Source: Kiritimatiellia bacterium (GTDB taxonomy: Bacteria; Verrucomicrobiota; Kiritimatiellia; RFP12; UBA1067). From it: 6,400 bases of DNA. A program made the position numbers and the translations under genes. The notes below the pieces were generated by a model. The model saw nothing but the letters and a program-made list of their open reading frames with translations, made no database searches and was not told the DNA's origin. Shown here piece after piece: positions 4,153 to 6,400 of this stretch (position 1 is the stretch's first letter; each line of letters opens with the position of its first letter). The stretch spans positions 1-6,400 of the forward strand of contig JAFRBA010000117.1 in the NCBI GenBank assembly GCA_017405115.1. The letters are read 5' to 3'.

Positions 4153-6400
4153 ATGAACACAAAACCATTCCGTGCAGTAGCGCTGGCGGGCTTGGTGGCA
4201 CAGGTCGCCATTGGCGCGCCTGTGGAAATAAAGTGGGCGGGCAGCTACCCGCTCGACACGCGGCCCGCTCCAAAGCGGCTGGCGACAGCCCAGGATCTCG
4301 CGAACCTGAGGCCGTTCGTGGTCGAGACCGCCGGAGCGGTCGTGAAGGCGAAGAACCCCGACACGGGGATCGCCGCCGAACTTGACGTCGCGTGGGGGGC
4401 GGACGGCGTCGGCCAGGCGTCGTGGTCGCCGACGGCGAGCGGCCTGTGGACGATCTCGCGCACGGGCGGCTATTCCGCCTCGATGACGTTCGACGTGGCG
4501 TGGAGCCTGTTCCACGCGGGCGAGGCCGGCACGGCCGAGTCGCCTTACGGCATCTCCAGCGTGGCGGCGTTCAAGACGCTCGCCGCCGAGACGGTCGCCA
4601 CGAACGTCGCGCCGGGCGTCGCGGTCGGCACGTACCTGAAGCTCGACACGGCGTGGGTCGGCGTCGAGGACATCTACGCGGCGTATCCCGAGATTCCCGC
4701 CGTCACGCAGGATCTCGTCGACGAGACGGGCGCGGTCACCGGCGTGGTGACGGTGGCCGAGGCCGTTCCTCTCAAGTACACGGCGATAGCCGACGGCCTG
4801 TGCCGCATAGACGCGCGCCAGCCTGGCGAGAGCCCGTACGCCTCTGCGTGGGACGGCACTGTCTGGAACCAGGCGACGGACACGTTCAGGCTCGACACGA
4901 CGAAGATGCGCACCGTCGCGGCGACTGGCGAGGTCGTGACGGCCTCGGCGGCGCTGCCGCAGGCGTTCACCTTCGAGAAGGGCCAGCGCGCGAGGCTCCG
5001 CGTCTACAACCCGAACACGGGCGCGTGGACGTACCTGAAGGGCTCTGCGACGCGCCCCGACGGGTCGGGCGAGATCGCGTGGACGGCGCCTTCGATGGGC
5101 GGCATCTACCGCGTGCAGAACGAGTCGACGGGCCTCAGCGCGTACTATTCGGTGGACTACTCCGTGTCCGGCGAGGGCACCGAGGCGTCGCCCCTCGTGA
5201 TACCGACGGCGGCGCTCTTCAACGAGCTTCTTGAAAAGGGCGAGCTTGCGGCGGGCGACGGCAAGGTGTTCAGGCTCGTCGGCACGGCCACGGCGGCGAA
5301 CGCCCTCGCGGCGCTTGAAAAGGGCACGGGCCTTTCGTACGACGACGAGCTCGACGCGTACACGCTGGTCGCCACGAGCGAGACGACTCCGCTCGCCACG
5401 ACTACGGCGACGTTCAGCCTGGCGACGAAGGGCACGGTCGACGAAAACGGCGTGTACACGCGCAGCGTGACGAGCCTCTCCGAGGTACTCCCCATCGTAT
5501 ACGCGGCTGACGAGAGCTGGACGGAGAATGACTACAGCAAGCTCGGCTCGCTCGCGTTCGCGGTGACGCCGGCCGGCTCGGCGGAGGAGACGGACCTCGG
5601 CGCCATCGAGGTGCGCGGCATCGGCACGACGAACTTCACGCCGAACGTGGAGGGCGCGTGGCGTCTCGTGAACACCGACGCCGCCGGCACGGCCACGACG
5701 GCCTACATCGCGCTCGGCAGCTTCACGCCGTCCGTCGAGACGACGGTATCCACGGCGGCGGAGCTCCAGACGGCGCTTGACACGCTCGGCCTCGAGACGG
5801 CGGTCATCACGCTCGGCGCCGACATCACTACCGACGAGAAGGGCGCGTACCGCCAGATCAGCGTCCCCGAGACGGTCAGGTCGCTCACGATCAACCTCGC
5901 GGGCTACACGCTCTCCGGCTTCAACTCCACCGACAAGACGGCCGGCGTCACGCCTCTCAGGCTTCTCGGCGCCGAGACCGACCTCACGGTCGTGGGCCCT
6001 GGAACGCTCAAGGGCGGCGACGGCGCGGACGCGACGGAGCTCTCGGTGGCGACGCGCGGCTGGGAGGCCGTCAACCTCGCGGCGGACTATGCCGGCACGG
6101 TGACGGTTCAGGGCGGCGCGAAGGTGCTCGGCGGCAACGGCGGCAGCGTGGCAGATGGCTTTGACGGCGCGGCGAGCTACGGCGGCCCCTGCCTCTACTT
6201 CAAGAACGGCGGCCAGCCCGTCGTGGTGGTCAAGGGCGCGTCCGAAGTGCGCGGCGGCAACGGCGGCGACTCGGCGAGCGGCAACGGCGGCAACGGCGGC
6301 GGGGCGAGCCAGCTCGTCGGCACCACCGGCGCGACGATCCAGACCGAGGACGCGGCGCTCAGCCTGACGGTGCTCGACACGTCCGTGGTGGCCGGCGGCA
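4153..6400 (+). CDS. Large exported beta-helix-like surface protein (3' end outside window)
   Basis: The frame is open from ATG 4153 to the window end (749 codons, no stop). Residues 1-22 form a signal peptide (Lys4/Arg7, hydrophobic 8-20, likely cleavage at IGA/PVE). The mature part is rich in Thr, Ala, Gly, Asp and Val and poor in Cys, typical of extracellular beta proteins. Two similar stretches, GTAESPYGISSVAAFKTLA (about 126-144) and GTEASPLVIPTAALFNELL (about 341-359), suggest repeated modules. From about residue 535 (AAELQTALDTLGLETAVITL, then SLTINLAGYTLSG) the pattern resembles right-handed parallel beta-helix repeats of pectate-lyase-like or autotransporter passenger proteins. It then becomes Gly-rich (GGNGGDSASGNGGNGGG, about 701-717). 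The C-terminal anchor or transporter is not visible, so autotransporter status is inference. No copy of the TR occurs here, so it is not a second DGR target within the visible part. It has its own leader and is probably a separate transcription unit. Confidence 0.85.
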   Translation, partial: MNTKPFRAVALAGLVAQVAIGAPVEIKWAGSYPLDTRPAPKRLATAQDLANLRPFVVETAGAVVKAKNPDTGIAAELDVAWGADGVGQASWSPTASGLWTISRTGGYSASMTFDVAWSLFHAGEAGTAESPYGISSVAAFKTLAAETVATNVAPGVAVGTYLKLDTAWVGVEDIYAAYPEIPAVTQDLVDETGAVTGVVTVAEAVPLKYTAIADGLCRIDARQPGESPYASAWDGTVWNQATDTFRLDTTKMRTVAATGEVVTASAALPQAFTFEKGQRARLRVYNPNTGAWTYLKGSATRPDGSGEIAWTAPSMGGIYRVQNESTGLSAYYSVDYSVSGEGTEASPLVIPTAALFNELLEKGELAAGDGKVFRLVGTATAANALAALEKGTGLSYDDELDAYTLVATSETTPLATTTATFSLATKGTVDENGVYTRSVTSLSEVLPIVYAADESWTENDYSKLGSLAFAVTPAGSAEETDLGAIEVRGIGTTNFTPNVEGAWRLVNTDAAGTATTAYIALGSFTPSVETTVSTAAELQTALDTLGLETAVITLGADITTDEKGAYRQISVPETVRSLTINLAGYTLSGFNSTDKTAGVTPLRLLGAETDLTVVGPGTLKGGDGADATELSVATRGWEAVNLAADYAGTVTVQGGAKVLGGNGGSVADGFDGAASYGGPCLYFKNGGQPVVVVKGASEVRGGNGGDSASGNGGNGGGASQLVGTTGATIQTEDAALSLTVLDTSVVAGG

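Noticed and set aside
2425..4515. 696-codon open frame on the minus strand
   Set aside because: Antisense to HRDC, RT and the start of the large exported gene, with low-complexity composition. The plus strand carries clear RT motifs in order, so this is a shadow.
4392..5234. 280-codon plus-strand frame, Arg/Gly/His-rich
   Set aside because: It overlaps the exported protein frame that starts at 4153 with a signal peptide and ribosome binding site, and has the typical composition of a shifted-frame shadow.
4153..6400. Second variable region in the large exported gene
   Set aside because: No stretch resembling TR framework blocks such as TGTTCGTCGTCCTATCGC or GGCGTGCGGCTTTGCAG was found when reading through it. 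A second target could still lie outside the window.
1..6400. CRISPR array, tRNA, rRNA or insertion sequence
   Set aside because: No regularly spaced short repeats, cloverleaf sequence, ribosomal RNA segment or transposase was recognised on either strand.

Overview
The window carries a complete diversity-generating retroelement (DGR) and the start of a very large exported protein. A DGR is a reverse-transcriptase system that rewrites part of a target gene using adenine-directed mutagenesis. The sequence is GC-rich, with strong G/C preference at third codon positions. The exported proteins have A/C-rich leaders and Gly/Thr/Ala-rich beta-type sequences. From general familiarity with such proteins I would place it in an uncultured gut or rumen bacterium of the PVC group (Kiritimatiellota/Lentisphaerota-like). 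No marker gene here proves this.

Layout. Positions 1-486 hold no convincing gene. They contain two diverged copies of an intergenic repeat, each beginning with CC, an 11-12 nt poly-G tract and CATAAT. Positions 521-612 form a leader with no T on the plus strand, ending in a ribosome binding site. The DGR target gene (613-1908) encodes an exported protein whose C-terminal half is an FGE-sulfatase/C-type-lectin-fold domain and whose last 46 codons contain the variable region (VR, about 1767-1900). Next come a possible 38-aa small protein (1948-2064) with a good ribosome binding site, a perfect 15-bp hairpin (2071-2105), an HRDC-domain DGR accessory protein (2132-2725), and a DGR reverse transcriptase (from TTG 2722). 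The RT carries the IGNLTSQ and YMDD motifs. The template repeat (TR, about 3783-3916) lies inside the 3' part of the RT reading frame, in the same frame as the VR. After two GC-rich inverted repeats (3990-4014 and 4031-4078), a new gene starts at 4153 and runs off the right end: an exported, probably beta-helical surface protein of at least 749 aa.

How it works together. TR and VR align without gaps at a constant offset of 2016 bp. Between TR 3784 and 3911 they differ at 14 positions, and all 14 are adenines in the TR (7 A>G, 5 A>T, 2 A>C, out of 31 adenines). The only other differences (C3912/G1896 and T3917/C1901) are at the far 3' edge, as expected around an initiation-of-mutagenic-homing (IMH) site. 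The RT would copy TR-containing RNA with errors at A and the cDNA would replace the VR, changing surface residues of the exported lectin-like protein. The least ordinary points are the in-frame embedding of TR in the RT gene, near-perfect complementarity between the sequence just after VR and the sequence just after TR, the small ORF and hairpin between target and accessory gene, and a TTGACC-(G)12-CATAAT arrangement upstream of the operon.
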